The position numbers and the translations under genes were made by a program. A stretch of DNA of 33,476 bases. Source: Candidatus Magasanikiibacteriota bacterium. GTDB taxonomy: Bacteria > Patescibacteriota > Patescibacteriia > Magasanikbacterales > 2-02-FULL-50-9b. The first letter of the stretch is position 1. Each line of letters starts with the position of its first letter. Positions 9,242 through 17,313 of the stretch are shown in pieces. The notes under the pieces are model-generated. The model worked only from the letters and a program-made list of their open reading frames with translations, was not told where the DNA came from and did not search any database. The stretch spans positions 1-33,476 of the forward strand of contig CALRDW010000011.1 in NCBI GenBank assembly GCA_943355025.1, read 5' to 3'.

Positions 9242-9652
9242 TTACAACGGAAGCGGCGGATTTACAAATGTCTGCTGTGCTGGTTGAAGCTGGGGCTCCG
9301 TTTGAGGATCTTTCAAGAGTTCTTCCGTGGGAACATCAAAAGGGAGAGCGTCTTGCGGGAGCGCATGTGTGCGCGGCCGTCGAGCATGTTCGGGGTTTGG
9401 ACTATAGAGCCGGTTTCGAATTTTCCACTGACCGACAAATTGGCCGATGCCGCGTGATTCGAGCTTGTTTGAAATCGTTACGTGGCGTTCCGACCATTTG
9501 ATAAGGCTTTCAAAGCTAACTTTGTACCGTCCTTGCACGACAACATAGCTTACCTCTGCGTTTTTGATGGCACGGCGGATCGTTTGAGCGTTAACGCCGA
9601 AGAGTTTGGCAGCCTCTGAAATAGAGAGTCGGATAACTTCGTCGAGTGACAT
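9242..9652 (-). CDS. HTH (MerR/excisionase-like) DNA-binding protein
   Basis: MSLDEVIRLSISEAAKLFGVNAQTIRRAIKNAEVSYVVVQGRYKVSFESLIKW. Its stop is 11 nt upstream of the 9230 start, suggesting one operon. Confidence 0.75.
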   Translation of the reverse strand: MSLDEVIRLSISEAAKLFGVNAQTIRRAIKNAEVSYVVVQGRYKVSFESLIKWSERHVTISNKLESRGIGQFVGQWKIRNRLYSPNPEHARRPRTHALPQDALPFDVPTEELLKDPQTEPQLQPAQQTFVNPPLPL

Positions 9653-9719
9653 ATAGCAAGAGTCTACAGTATAGTATACAAAAGAGTCAAACACAACCAG
9701 CCATTCACCCTAGATTTGG

Positions 9720-9748
9720 TTGACAAAAAGCAGCCTACCGCCTATAAT
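9720..9748 (+). promoter_or_regulatory. Consensus sigma-70 promoter driving the ECF sigma gene
   Basis: TTGACA (9720-9725), 17-nt spacer, TATAAT (9743-9748). Confidence 0.85.
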
Positions 9749-9828
9749 AACCGGCAACTTTTACCTCGACTCTTTCGGGCCACCCGACGGCAACTGTAAC
9801 ACTTTACCCCTCTAATACGTCTTATTAA

Positions 9829-10404
9829 ATGAGCAGCCAATTACGCGACAAATATCTCCTGTACCAGATTCAGACAAAACGCGATGCGAACGCGTATGCT
9901 GAACTGTACGATCGGTACGTCGCCGGGCTCTTCCGGTTCATTTCCTTTAAGGTGAATTCGAAAGAGGAGGCTCAAGATTTGACCTCGGAAGTGTTTCTCC
10001 GCGCGTGGCATTACGTGCTCGAGTCGCGCGACATTACGAGCTTCAGTTCACTCATCTACCGCATTGCGCGCAACATCGTCATCGATCACTATCGCGCGCG
10101 GCGGCCACACATCTCGCTTGATGAGGAAATTGAATCTGGCAACGACGAGGGCCACCCAACGGATCTGGGAGAACAAATCGAACTCCTCGAAACACACTTG
10201 GAGGCAAACACAGTCATCGAAGCAATGAAGCTTATGAAAGAAGAATATCGCGACGTGCTTATGCTTCGACACGTGGAGGGTCTTTCCGTGGGAGAGATCG
10301 CAGACATCGTTGGTAAAACGCAGGTGCATGTTCGGGTCACAATGCATCGCGCACTCAAAACGCTTCGGACCATTTTAGAAAAACAAAAACACGACAATGA
10401 CTGA
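9829..10404 (+). CDS. ECF-type sigma-70 family RNA polymerase sigma factor
   Basis: Region 2 'AYAELYDRYVAGLFRFISFKVNSKEEAQDLTSEVFLRAW...IYRIARNIVIDHYRAR' and region 4 'YRDVLMLRHVEGLSVGEIADIVGKTQVHVRVTMHRALKTLR'. Confidence 0.93.
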   Translation: MSSQLRDKYLLYQIQTKRDANAYAELYDRYVAGLFRFISFKVNSKEEAQDLTSEVFLRAWHYVLESRDITSFSSLIYRIARNIVIDHYRARRPHISLDEEIESGNDEGHPTDLGEQIELLETHLEANTVIEAMKLMKEEYRDVLMLRHVEGLSVGEIADIVGKTQVHVRVTMHRALKTLRTILEKQKHDND

Positions 10405-11467
10405 TGAACAGGTCGTACAATCGATTGAAGAGCTCCGCAGTGCGCGGCATTCTGTAAACCCGGACGAAGCCTGGGTTCTTAAAACGCGCGCGAAGATGCT
10501 CCAACACATTGCGTTGACTACCGAGGAATTGCCGCGTCGTATTTTTACTTTAAATCATCTGTGGTCAGCGCTGTCGCTGATTCTTCCCCAGAAAACCGTG
10601 TACGCAGTTGTGCGTCCAACGGTTATTTTTGTTGTTTGTTTTACGGTTGGAACCGCTGGCTGGATTACAACTGTGAGCGCGTCATATGCAAGTTTGCCGG
10701 GAGATGCTTTGTATCCAGTTAAAATTGCGACTGAACAGACACAAGCTGCGGTTGTTGAGGCGATACAGGGTAAGGCGGCATCGGCCGAGCTTCACTTGTC
10801 GTTTGCATCGCGCCGCGTTGATGAAGTAAATAAAATTATTGATGCACCAGGTTCTGTGCAGGATAAACAGTCACGCGTCGACGAAGCGGTAAAAAATTTA
10901 AAAAATGATGTTCAGAGCGCAAATCAGAATTTGGTTTCGGCAGGACAAGATACGCCATCTGCAGGGGCCGAAGTTGCGAAAGCAATCGATCGAAAAGTAG
11001 GGGAAATTAAGCAAACATTTGAAACAACAGGCGCTCATATTTCGAGCGCCGCAACTGTTGCAGCTCTCGACGAGTTGCGCGTTGAGGTTGATAAAGCAAA
11101 ACTCGCGGTGGTTACGCAGCCAGGAGTCGCAGCAACATCAACAGTAGGTGTTACTGTCGTGATTGTGACAACAACACCAGCAGTAACGACGACGGAAAGC
11201 AGTGTGGCGAGCAGCACAGCAACCTCGGCAATTTTCTTGATGCTCCCACAGTTGGGTTTGAACACATCAACGACCGCTGCTACAACTACGCCAATGCCAA
11301 TGCCGGTGCGCGCTATTCAGCACTGGGCTCCAGCACCAAAACCAGATACATCACACGAGGTTATCAATCAGCCACCAGTCAAAGATTTACCGGAACGACC
11401 ACAAGAGCTTAATTCAGACGTGGTTGATACAGCGACCCCAATCGGACTTCAGTCGTGGGGAAGTTGA
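10397..11467 (+). CDS. Membrane-anchored DUF5667-like protein, candidate partner or regulator of the ECF sigma factor
   Basis: One TM (VRPTVIFVVCFTVGTAGWITTV) followed by 'SASYASLPGDALYPVKIATEQTQAAV'. Translation-coupled to the sigma gene (8-nt overlap). Low-complexity T/A/V-rich C-terminal half. Confidence 0.7.
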   Translation: MTDEQVVQSIEELRSARHSVNPDEAWVLKTRAKMLQHIALTTEELPRRIFTLNHLWSALSLILPQKTVYAVVRPTVIFVVCFTVGTAGWITTVSASYASLPGDALYPVKIATEQTQAAVVEAIQGKAASAELHLSFASRRVDEVNKIIDAPGSVQDKQSRVDEAVKNLKNDVQSANQNLVSAGQDTPSAGAEVAKAIDRKVGEIKQTFETTGAHISSAATVAALDELRVEVDKAKLAVVTQPGVAATSTVGVTVVIVTTTPAVTTTESSVASSTATSAIFLMLPQLGLNTSTTAATTTPMPMPVRAIQHWAPAPKPDTSHEVINQPPVKDLPERPQELNSDVVDTATPIGLQSWGS

Positions 11468-11482
11468 GCGTAGCTACAAATA

Positions 11483-11574
11483 ACGTAGGCGCAGGTGGAG
11501 TACAGATGAGGAAGGGGATTTGTACTCCACAGTCGGCAGGATTTCCTGCGCGGCACAGTACAAAAATCCTACGT
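11483..11574 (+). other. Multi-helix inverted-repeat cluster, possible structured RNA
   Basis: ACGTAGG/CCTACGT (11483-11489/11568-11574) encloses GTGGAGTACA/TGTACTCCAC (11495-11504/11521-11530) and GCAGGA/TCCTGC (11536-11541/11544-11549). Confidence 0.5.
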
Positions 11575-11653
11575 GCGCAAGCAAAAAAAGTCGAGCCGTA
11601 CCCGCGGCGTAAACGCATTATTTAAGGGTTTATCTATACACTGTAACTTATAT

Positions 11654-14600
11654 ATGAATATTGCAAAGAAAGCGCTGTCATCAGTAGTGGTGTCAACGAC
11701 AATTCTTTGGTCAATGGGTGCTTCAATGCTCGTAGGTCCACTTACTGCACACGCAGCTGTGGCTGATGGCACACTCATCAAGGCTAAGGAAGTTGAAGCT
11801 GTTTACTACTACATGGGTGGCAAGCGTTGGACATTCCCAAATCTTAAAACCTATAAGACATGGTACAAAGATTTCTCAAGCGTTCAAATGGTGACACTTG
11901 CAGAACTCCAGACTTACCAGCTCACAGGTAACGCCGTGTATCGCCCAGGCACACGCTTGGTAAAGATCACGACTGATCCAAAAGTATACGCAGTTGAACC
12001 AAACGGTAAGCTCCGTTGGCTCAAGGACGAAGCAACAGCAAAAGGCCTTTTCGGTAACGCATGGGCTGCTCGCGTTGACGACGTATCAGACGCATTCTTC
12101 ACCAACTATTCAATCGGTGCAGACCTTTCAGCAGGTATGATCCCAGATGGATCACTCGTGCAGAACGGTGCAAACTGGTTCTACATTCTTGGTGGTAAGA
12201 AGCTCTCTGTTTCAGAATCAGTTCTCGCAAGCAACAGTCTCAACACGGCATTCGCAATTACAGCAGACGTTTCAGCTTTGGCTGCCGGCGGCGCACTTGC
12301 AGACGGCCAAGTTAAGGCTGTAACTCAGGGCAACACAGGAGGAACACCGGCTCCAGCACCAGCAGGTGGTGCATTGTCAGTGTCATTGGCATCTGACAAC
12401 CCAACTCCAGGTTCAATCGTGATTGACACTGGCGGTGACGCAGGTGGCCAACGTTTCGCAAAGATGCTCAAGGTTAACTTCACAGCAAATGGCGGTGACG
12501 TTGCAGTGACGCAGCTTCAGGCAAAGCGTCTTGGTATTTCCAAGGACGGTGATGTAGATACTCTCTACCTCGCAGACGCAAACGGCAAACTCTTGTCAAA
12601 GAACACTTCGTTCTCGAGCGGTGTCGGCCAATTTACTGGTACACTCTTCACAGTTCCAGCAGGCCAAACAATGGCTGTATGGCTCCTCGAAGACGTGAAT
12701 GCAAGCGCAGGCTCTGGCTCAACACAGGGTTGGTCGGTTGACGCAGCAGGCATTAAAATTGCAGGTACAGGTTCAGTAACTGGCTCAGCAATGGGCAGTC
12801 TCTTTACCGTAGCTTCAGTTTCAGACATGGGTCAGGTTGAATTTGCATCTTCATCACCACTTACTGCGGTGAATGTAGACGCAGGTAAGACCAGCTACAC
12901 GCTTGGTACATTCAAGTTCCGAGCTGTTAGCCAGGATATCTTGCTCAAGAAACTCAAACTCACACAGATTGGTACAATTTCGCCAGGCGATCTTGCTAAC
13001 TTCAAGATTCAGGTTGGTGGTGTACAGTTCGACGCAGTAAAAGCTGCGATGGATGGTAACACCCTTAGCTTTGACCTCACGAAGGACAGCGCAGGTGCAG
13101 CTAACGCGGACATGGGTATCAAGATTCTCTCTGGTCAGACAAAGTTTGTTGACCTTGTTGGTGACGTAGTTGGTGGTACCAGCCGTAACTTCAAGTTCAG
13201 CGTACAGAACCAGGAAGATGTTACAGCATTCGATAACAACTATAAGGTTTACGTTCCTGTCTTCTCCAACAATGGGTTGGCTGCTAACAGCGAATCGTTT
13301 GCAGTTCAGACCCTTGCAGCAACAACTATCAACACTGGTACGCTTACCATTTCATTGGCAGCGGACACAGCGCAGGGTAATGTTGCTTTGAATGGCAGCG
13401 CTGTAAGCGTAGGTAAGTACACCTTTACTGCTTCAGGTGAAGATATGAAGCTCACGACACTGTCGGTAACAACCACAGCAAGTGACTACCTTGACATTTA
13501 TAAGAATGTCAAGATCTATCTTGATGGCACACAGGTTGGTTCAACTGTATCAACACTTACAGCGGGTAATGCAACAGCATTTACCTTCACGAATAATTTC
13601 GTTGTTCGTGTTGGCAAGCCAAGCGTTCTCGAAGTATTTGTTGACCTCACGGACACCACACAGGCTGCAAACTCAACGTTTGCATTCCAGCTTGTTGGTG
13701 GCAGCAGCAACGGCCAAGGTCTCGTCTCTCTCACAAACATCAGCTCAACAGCTGTTTCAGCTAACACACTCACCCTTAAAACAGGTGCGCCAACGGTAGC
13801 AAAGAACACTGCATTGACTGATGCAACAACCATTGATCCAACGGGTGTAGTGAAAGATCTGAGCGTTAAGATTGGTTCGTTCGTAATCACAGCAGGTGCT
13901 GCAGAAGCATCAAAGATTACATCGATCGCAATCGGCGACTACGTCGGTGGCGGTTTGTCAGCGTACTTCAACCGTATTCGCCTTCAGAATGCAGGTGCAA
14001 ACATTGCTGCTGAAGTTGGTACGGCGAGTGGCGCAAGCTCAACATACACCTACACACTTACCACCCCAGTAACAATTGCTAAGGGTGCACAGTACGTAGT
14101 TGACGTTGTAGCAGACGTTCTCTCAACAACAAGTAATGCTTCAATGAATGCTGGCGTAGCTATCGCAGTCGTCGTTGCAGCTAACGGCATTACTTACCAG
14201 ACAATGGATACAGGCCAGAGTGGAACAATGCCATCATCGGCAACATCACTTCAGAATATATTTCTCGCATCAAAGGGATCTCTCGTCGCAGCTGTCAGTG
14301 CTGATACACCAATCGCACAGCAGCTTGTAATGGGTTCTCTCAATGTGCCGATCTACAAATTCAAATTGACTGCTGGTAAAGTTGAAGATATTAGTGTTAC
14401 TGATATCGCAACTGCAGCAACAATCATGGCTAGTGCAAGCTCAGTTACAGGTATCGTAAAGAATCTTCGCCTGTATGACGGAGACACACCAGTCGGTAGC
14501 CCAGTTGCAGGTCTTACAGCAGGCGATGCTTCAGCAGCAGCAGCAACTTCAACAGCGTACGCGAAGTTCTCCGCTTTGAGCATCGTAATTCCTAAGAACA

Positions 14601-15343
14601 CCTCGAAGACGTATACAGTTGTTGCAGATATTGCATCATCACCAGATACGTACTCGAGCGAAAACTTCACCCTCATGCTTATTGATGGTTATGACCAGAG
14701 CCTTTCTTCAGCCATTGTTTCAAAGGGCGCGAAGAGTGGCCAGACCATCACATCATCAGGTCAGGTGAACGTATTCACCGGTGCAGTTCTTAAGAGCAAC
14801 GTAATGACGACATTCCGCACGAAGATCAGCCTTGCACATGCTGCAACAGCACCTTCAGGCGCATCGTCAGCAAATGCTGCTCAGACCGTTGCTAAGTTCG
14901 TTGTGTCAAACACAGCAAACGTAAACGGTGCCGCTGCGATTGTTAGCCTCATCAACGTTGATGTAGCAACCTCAATCTCAATGGCAGCAGCAACAGCACG
15001 TCTCATTAAGATGTATAAGACTGAGAACTTGATCGCATCCAACCAGGTTGGTGCAAATTCAGATCTCAATCTGACAGCTAATGCTCGTGTATGTGTTCCA
15101 GGTACAACTGCATATGTTGCAGCAACTTGCGGCACATGGGCATTGGCGAACTTCACAGCAGTTACAATCGAAGCTGGTACTTCACAGACATTCGTAACGA
15201 CCTTTGATACAAGCGATGCAGCGTCAGCAAAGACGTTGACCGTAGGTGCTCAGGCTGGTACGGTAACATGGTCTGATGGATATACAGCAGGGATCATAAC
15301 AGTTGATGGTCTTCCACTCAGTGGTAAGACTTTGACCTACTAA
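11654..15343 (+). CDS. Large exported S-layer-like / cell-surface protein
   Basis: MNIAKKALSSVVVSTTILWSMGASMLVGPLTAHAA signal peptide. N-terminal 'YYYMGGKRWTFPNLKTYKTWY...KVYAVEPNGKLRWLKDEATAKGLFG...WFYILGGKKLSVSESV'. Long T/S/A/V-rich beta-like repeats. Confidence 0.8.
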   Translation: MNIAKKALSSVVVSTTILWSMGASMLVGPLTAHAAVADGTLIKAKEVEAVYYYMGGKRWTFPNLKTYKTWYKDFSSVQMVTLAELQTYQLTGNAVYRPGTRLVKITTDPKVYAVEPNGKLRWLKDEATAKGLFGNAWAARVDDVSDAFFTNYSIGADLSAGMIPDGSLVQNGANWFYILGGKKLSVSESVLASNSLNTAFAITADVSALAAGGALADGQVKAVTQGNTGGTPAPAPAGGALSVSLASDNPTPGSIVIDTGGDAGGQRFAKMLKVNFTANGGDVAVTQLQAKRLGISKDGDVDTLYLADANGKLLSKNTSFSSGVGQFTGTLFTVPAGQTMAVWLLEDVNASAGSGSTQGWSVDAAGIKIAGTGSVTGSAMGSLFTVASVSDMGQVEFASSSPLTAVNVDAGKTSYTLGTFKFRAVSQDILLKKLKLTQIGTISPGDLANFKIQVGGVQFDAVKAAMDGNTLSFDLTKDSAGAANADMGIKILSGQTKFVDLVGDVVGGTSRNFKFSVQNQEDVTAFDNNYKVYVPVFSNNGLAANSESFAVQTLAATTINTGTLTISLAADTAQGNVALNGSAVSVGKYTFTASGEDMKLTTLSVTTTASDYLDIYKNVKIYLDGTQVGSTVSTLTAGNATAFTFTNNFVVRVGKPSVLEVFVDLTDTTQAANSTFAFQLVGGSSNGQGLVSLTNISSTAVSANTLTLKTGAPTVAKNTALTDATTIDPTGVVKDLSVKIGSFVITAGAAEASKITSIAIGDYVGGGLSAYFNRIRLQNAGANIAAEVGTASGASSTYTYTLTTPVTIAKGAQYVVDVVADVLSTTSNASMNAGVAIAVVVAANGITYQTMDTGQSGTMPSSATSLQNIFLASKGSLVAAVSADTPIAQQLVMGSLNVPIYKFKLTAGKVEDISVTDIATAATIMASASSVTGIVKNLRLYDGDTPVGSPVAGLTAGDASAAAATSTAYAKFSALSIVIPKNTSKTYTVVADIASSPDTYSSENFTLMLIDGYDQSLSSAIVSKGAKSGQTITSSGQVNVFTGAVLKSNVMTTFRTKISLAHAATAPSGASSANAAQTVAKFVVSNTANVNGAAAIVSLINVDVATSISMAAATARLIKMYKTENLIASNQVGANSDLNLTANARVCVPGTTAYVAATCGTWALANFTAVTIEAGTSQTFVTTFDTSDAASAKTLTVGAQAGTVTWSDGYTAGIITVDGLPLSGKTLTY

Positions 15344-15361
15344 TTCTAGGTTTTAGTCCGA

Positions 15362-15431
15362 TTCACGAGCCCGTTTATTCGGTCTTGTGAAGAGATGAGG
15401 CCCACCCCTTTGGGGGTGGGCCTTTTGTTTT
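15362..15431 (+). terminator. Tandem hairpin 3' end: imperfect stem-loop plus strong rho-independent terminator
   Basis: TTCACGAGCCCG/CGGTCTTGTGAA stem-loop (15362-15391), then GGCCCACCCC ttt GGGGGTGGGCC (15399-15422) and TTTTGTTTTT. Confidence 0.85.
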
Positions 15432-15436
15432 TCAAA

Positions 15437-15465
15437 GGTTGACAAAAAGTCAAAAAAGGTGTAGC
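15437..15465 (+). promoter_or_regulatory. Candidate sigma-70 promoter upstream of the acidic lipoprotein
   Basis: TTGACA, about 17 nt, TAGCTT, shortly after the preceding terminator. Confidence 0.5.
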
Positions 15466-15514
15466 TTAGTAAGCTATACATGAAACGTGTATAGTATGAC
15501 GAACGGAGGGAACG

Positions 15515-17197
15515 ATGTTTTCAAAGACGGCTCTTTTATTGGTACTTTTCTGCGTGTCCGGGTGTCTGGACCCGCTTCCAGACCGGAATATTGAATCGGC
15601 TGCTGAGGAGGTTCAGGGCGATGCGCTGCTTGGGAAACCAGATCAAGAGGCAGATGCAGCAACAGAAACTGAAGCAGACGCGGATATCGTTGATTCTGTT
15701 GAAACAGACGATGTCCAGGGCGCCAGTGACGAGGTCTCCATTGATACAACTGACGCGCAAGATGTGGCGGATGCACAGGACGCATCAGATGCCTCAGACA
15801 CTCAGGAAATCATCGACGCTGCGGATGTTATCGACACGAGCGTTAACGACGCCGAGGATACGACGGTTGTTGTTGATGCGGGCGTTGATGGAAATGATGA
15901 AGGCGATTCAGTTGTCGATGTCGAAGAAGTGAGCGAGGTTTCGGTCGATGCAGCTGATGCAGAGCAGAAGCCAGACCAAGAAATTGGCGAGGACAGTTCG
16001 GATGCATCTGACGCGCAAGACGTGGCAGATGCGCAAGCCGAAGTGGGGGCCCCAGACACTGAGGCCCCAGACATTCAGGAACTCATCGACGCTGCGGATG
16101 CTGTTGACACGAATGTTAACGACGCCGCGGAGACGACTGATTCCATGGACGTGGTCGATGCAAGCGACGCCGCGAAAGAATGCCCTGAAAATTGCACAGA
16201 CAACGACGAGTGCACGGTTGATTCTTGTGAAAACAAGGTCTGTGTGCACGCGAAGAAGTCGTGTGACGACGGCAATGTGTGTACGACGGATGCGTGCGAC
16301 CCGACAGAGGGTTGTCTGCATGTGCCGAACGCCAAACCGTGCACCGATAGCAACATCTGCACTGCGGATGATGCGTGTGCAGCAGGTGTTTGCGCCGGCG
16401 TAAAGCTCACGTGTGATGACGCTTCTGCATGTACCAGTGATGCCTGTAATTTGGCAACAGGGTGTACACACACAGCGTTGAACTGCGACGACGGCAACGT
16501 GTGTACACAGGATTTCTGCGATGTGAAAACCGGCTGCGTGAGTTTTCCTAAGAACGGCGCGTGCAGTGATGGGTCGGTGTGTACCTCTGGAGACACATGT
16601 TCCGGTGGTGCCTGCGTTGCAACGCCCATTGGTTGTGACGACAAAAACACATGTACCGCTGATTCGTGTAATCCCATAAGCGGTTGTGTCTATGCGAAAG
16701 CATCGCCACTGTTTGAGGAAACCTTTGAATCGTGGGCTGCAGATCCAGCAAAGAAGCTGAATCCGCAGATGTGGACGGCGTCGCCCTTTATCATAATCAT
16801 GCCTGCGCCGGTCAATAAGCCGGCAATCATGGGTGAATACGCAATGCTCGAAAATTCTTCTGCAACAGATCAAGAAGTAATCGTCGGCCTCAAGGCGCCG
16901 GTGGAGACACTTGATAAGCGGACACTCAGTTTTGACTGGTTCCGACAGCAGGGGGACTTCAAGAAGAAGTATTACTCGGGTGTGCGGCTGTTCATGGCAA
17001 ATGGGGATTTAGCAACCACCGTGATGATGACCTCCATTGCCCCGTTCGACGGTGTGCAGTTTCTGCACATGGTGGTCGCCCTTCCAAAGGGCGTTGTGTC
17101 AATTGAGTTCTTTACAGGGCATATCGACGAGAACGGCGGACCAGCGTTCTACTTCGACAACTTTCGCATCTTCGCGGGAGACAAAGACTGCCAATAA
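15515..17197 (+). CDS. Lipoprotein with an extremely acidic Asp/Glu/Ala-rich linker and a cysteine-rich CDDGNVCTxDxCDP repeat region
   Basis: SD GGAGGG upstream of ATG. Lipobox MFSKTALLLVLFCVSGC. Repeats KSCDDGNVCTTDACDPTEGC, LTCDDASACTSDACNLATGC, LNCDDGNVCTQDFCDVKTGC, IGCDDKNTCTADSCNPISGC. Confidence 0.88.
   Translation: MFSKTALLLVLFCVSGCLDPLPDRNIESAAEEVQGDALLGKPDQEADAATETEADADIVDSVETDDVQGASDEVSIDTTDAQDVADAQDASDASDTQEIIDAADVIDTSVNDAEDTTVVVDAGVDGNDEGDSVVDVEEVSEVSVDAADAEQKPDQEIGEDSSDASDAQDVADAQAEVGAPDTEAPDIQELIDAADAVDTNVNDAAETTDSMDVVDASDAAKECPENCTDNDECTVDSCENKVCVHAKKSCDDGNVCTTDACDPTEGCLHVPNAKPCTDSNICTADDACAAGVCAGVKLTCDDASACTSDACNLATGCTHTALNCDDGNVCTQDFCDVKTGCVSFPKNGACSDGSVCTSGDTCSGGACVATPIGCDDKNTCTADSCNPISGCVYAKASPLFEETFESWAADPAKKLNPQMWTASPFIIIMPAPVNKPAIMGEYAMLENSSATDQEVIVGLKAPVETLDKRTLSFDWFRQQGDFKKKYYSGVRLFMANGDLATTVMMTSIAPFDGVQFLHMVVALPKGVVSIEFFTGHIDENGGPAFYFDNFRIFAGDKDCQ
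15747..16140 (+). repeat. Duplicated acidic segment within the lipoprotein
   Basis: TTDAQDVADAQDASDASDTQEIIDAADVIDTSVNDAEDTT compared with SDAQDVADAQAEVGAPDTEAPDIQELIDAADAVDTNVNDAAETT. Similarity is also visible at nucleotide level. Confidence 0.8.
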
Positions 17198-17215
17198 TAG
17201 GCGCCAGGTCAAGTG

Positions 17216-17267
17216 CTGGGGAAGTGTGATGCGCGATGCGTACCATATTTACCCCGGTCTTTTTTTA
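17216..17267 (+). terminator. Possible rho-independent terminator
   Basis: CTGGGG (17216-17221) pairs with CCCCGG (17252-17257) with one G-U, then tcTTTTTTT. The loop is long. Confidence 0.4.
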
Positions 17268-17313
17268 TTCCTACAGGTGCGGTAAACTACGTGCAGTTTT
17301 GTATTAATTTTCT

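Noticed and set aside
15908-16873. 321-aa minus-strand ORF
   Set aside because: Shadow of the highly biased codons of the acidic/Cys-rich lipoprotein on the + strand. Its product is Arg/Cys/Ile-rich with no recognisable domain.
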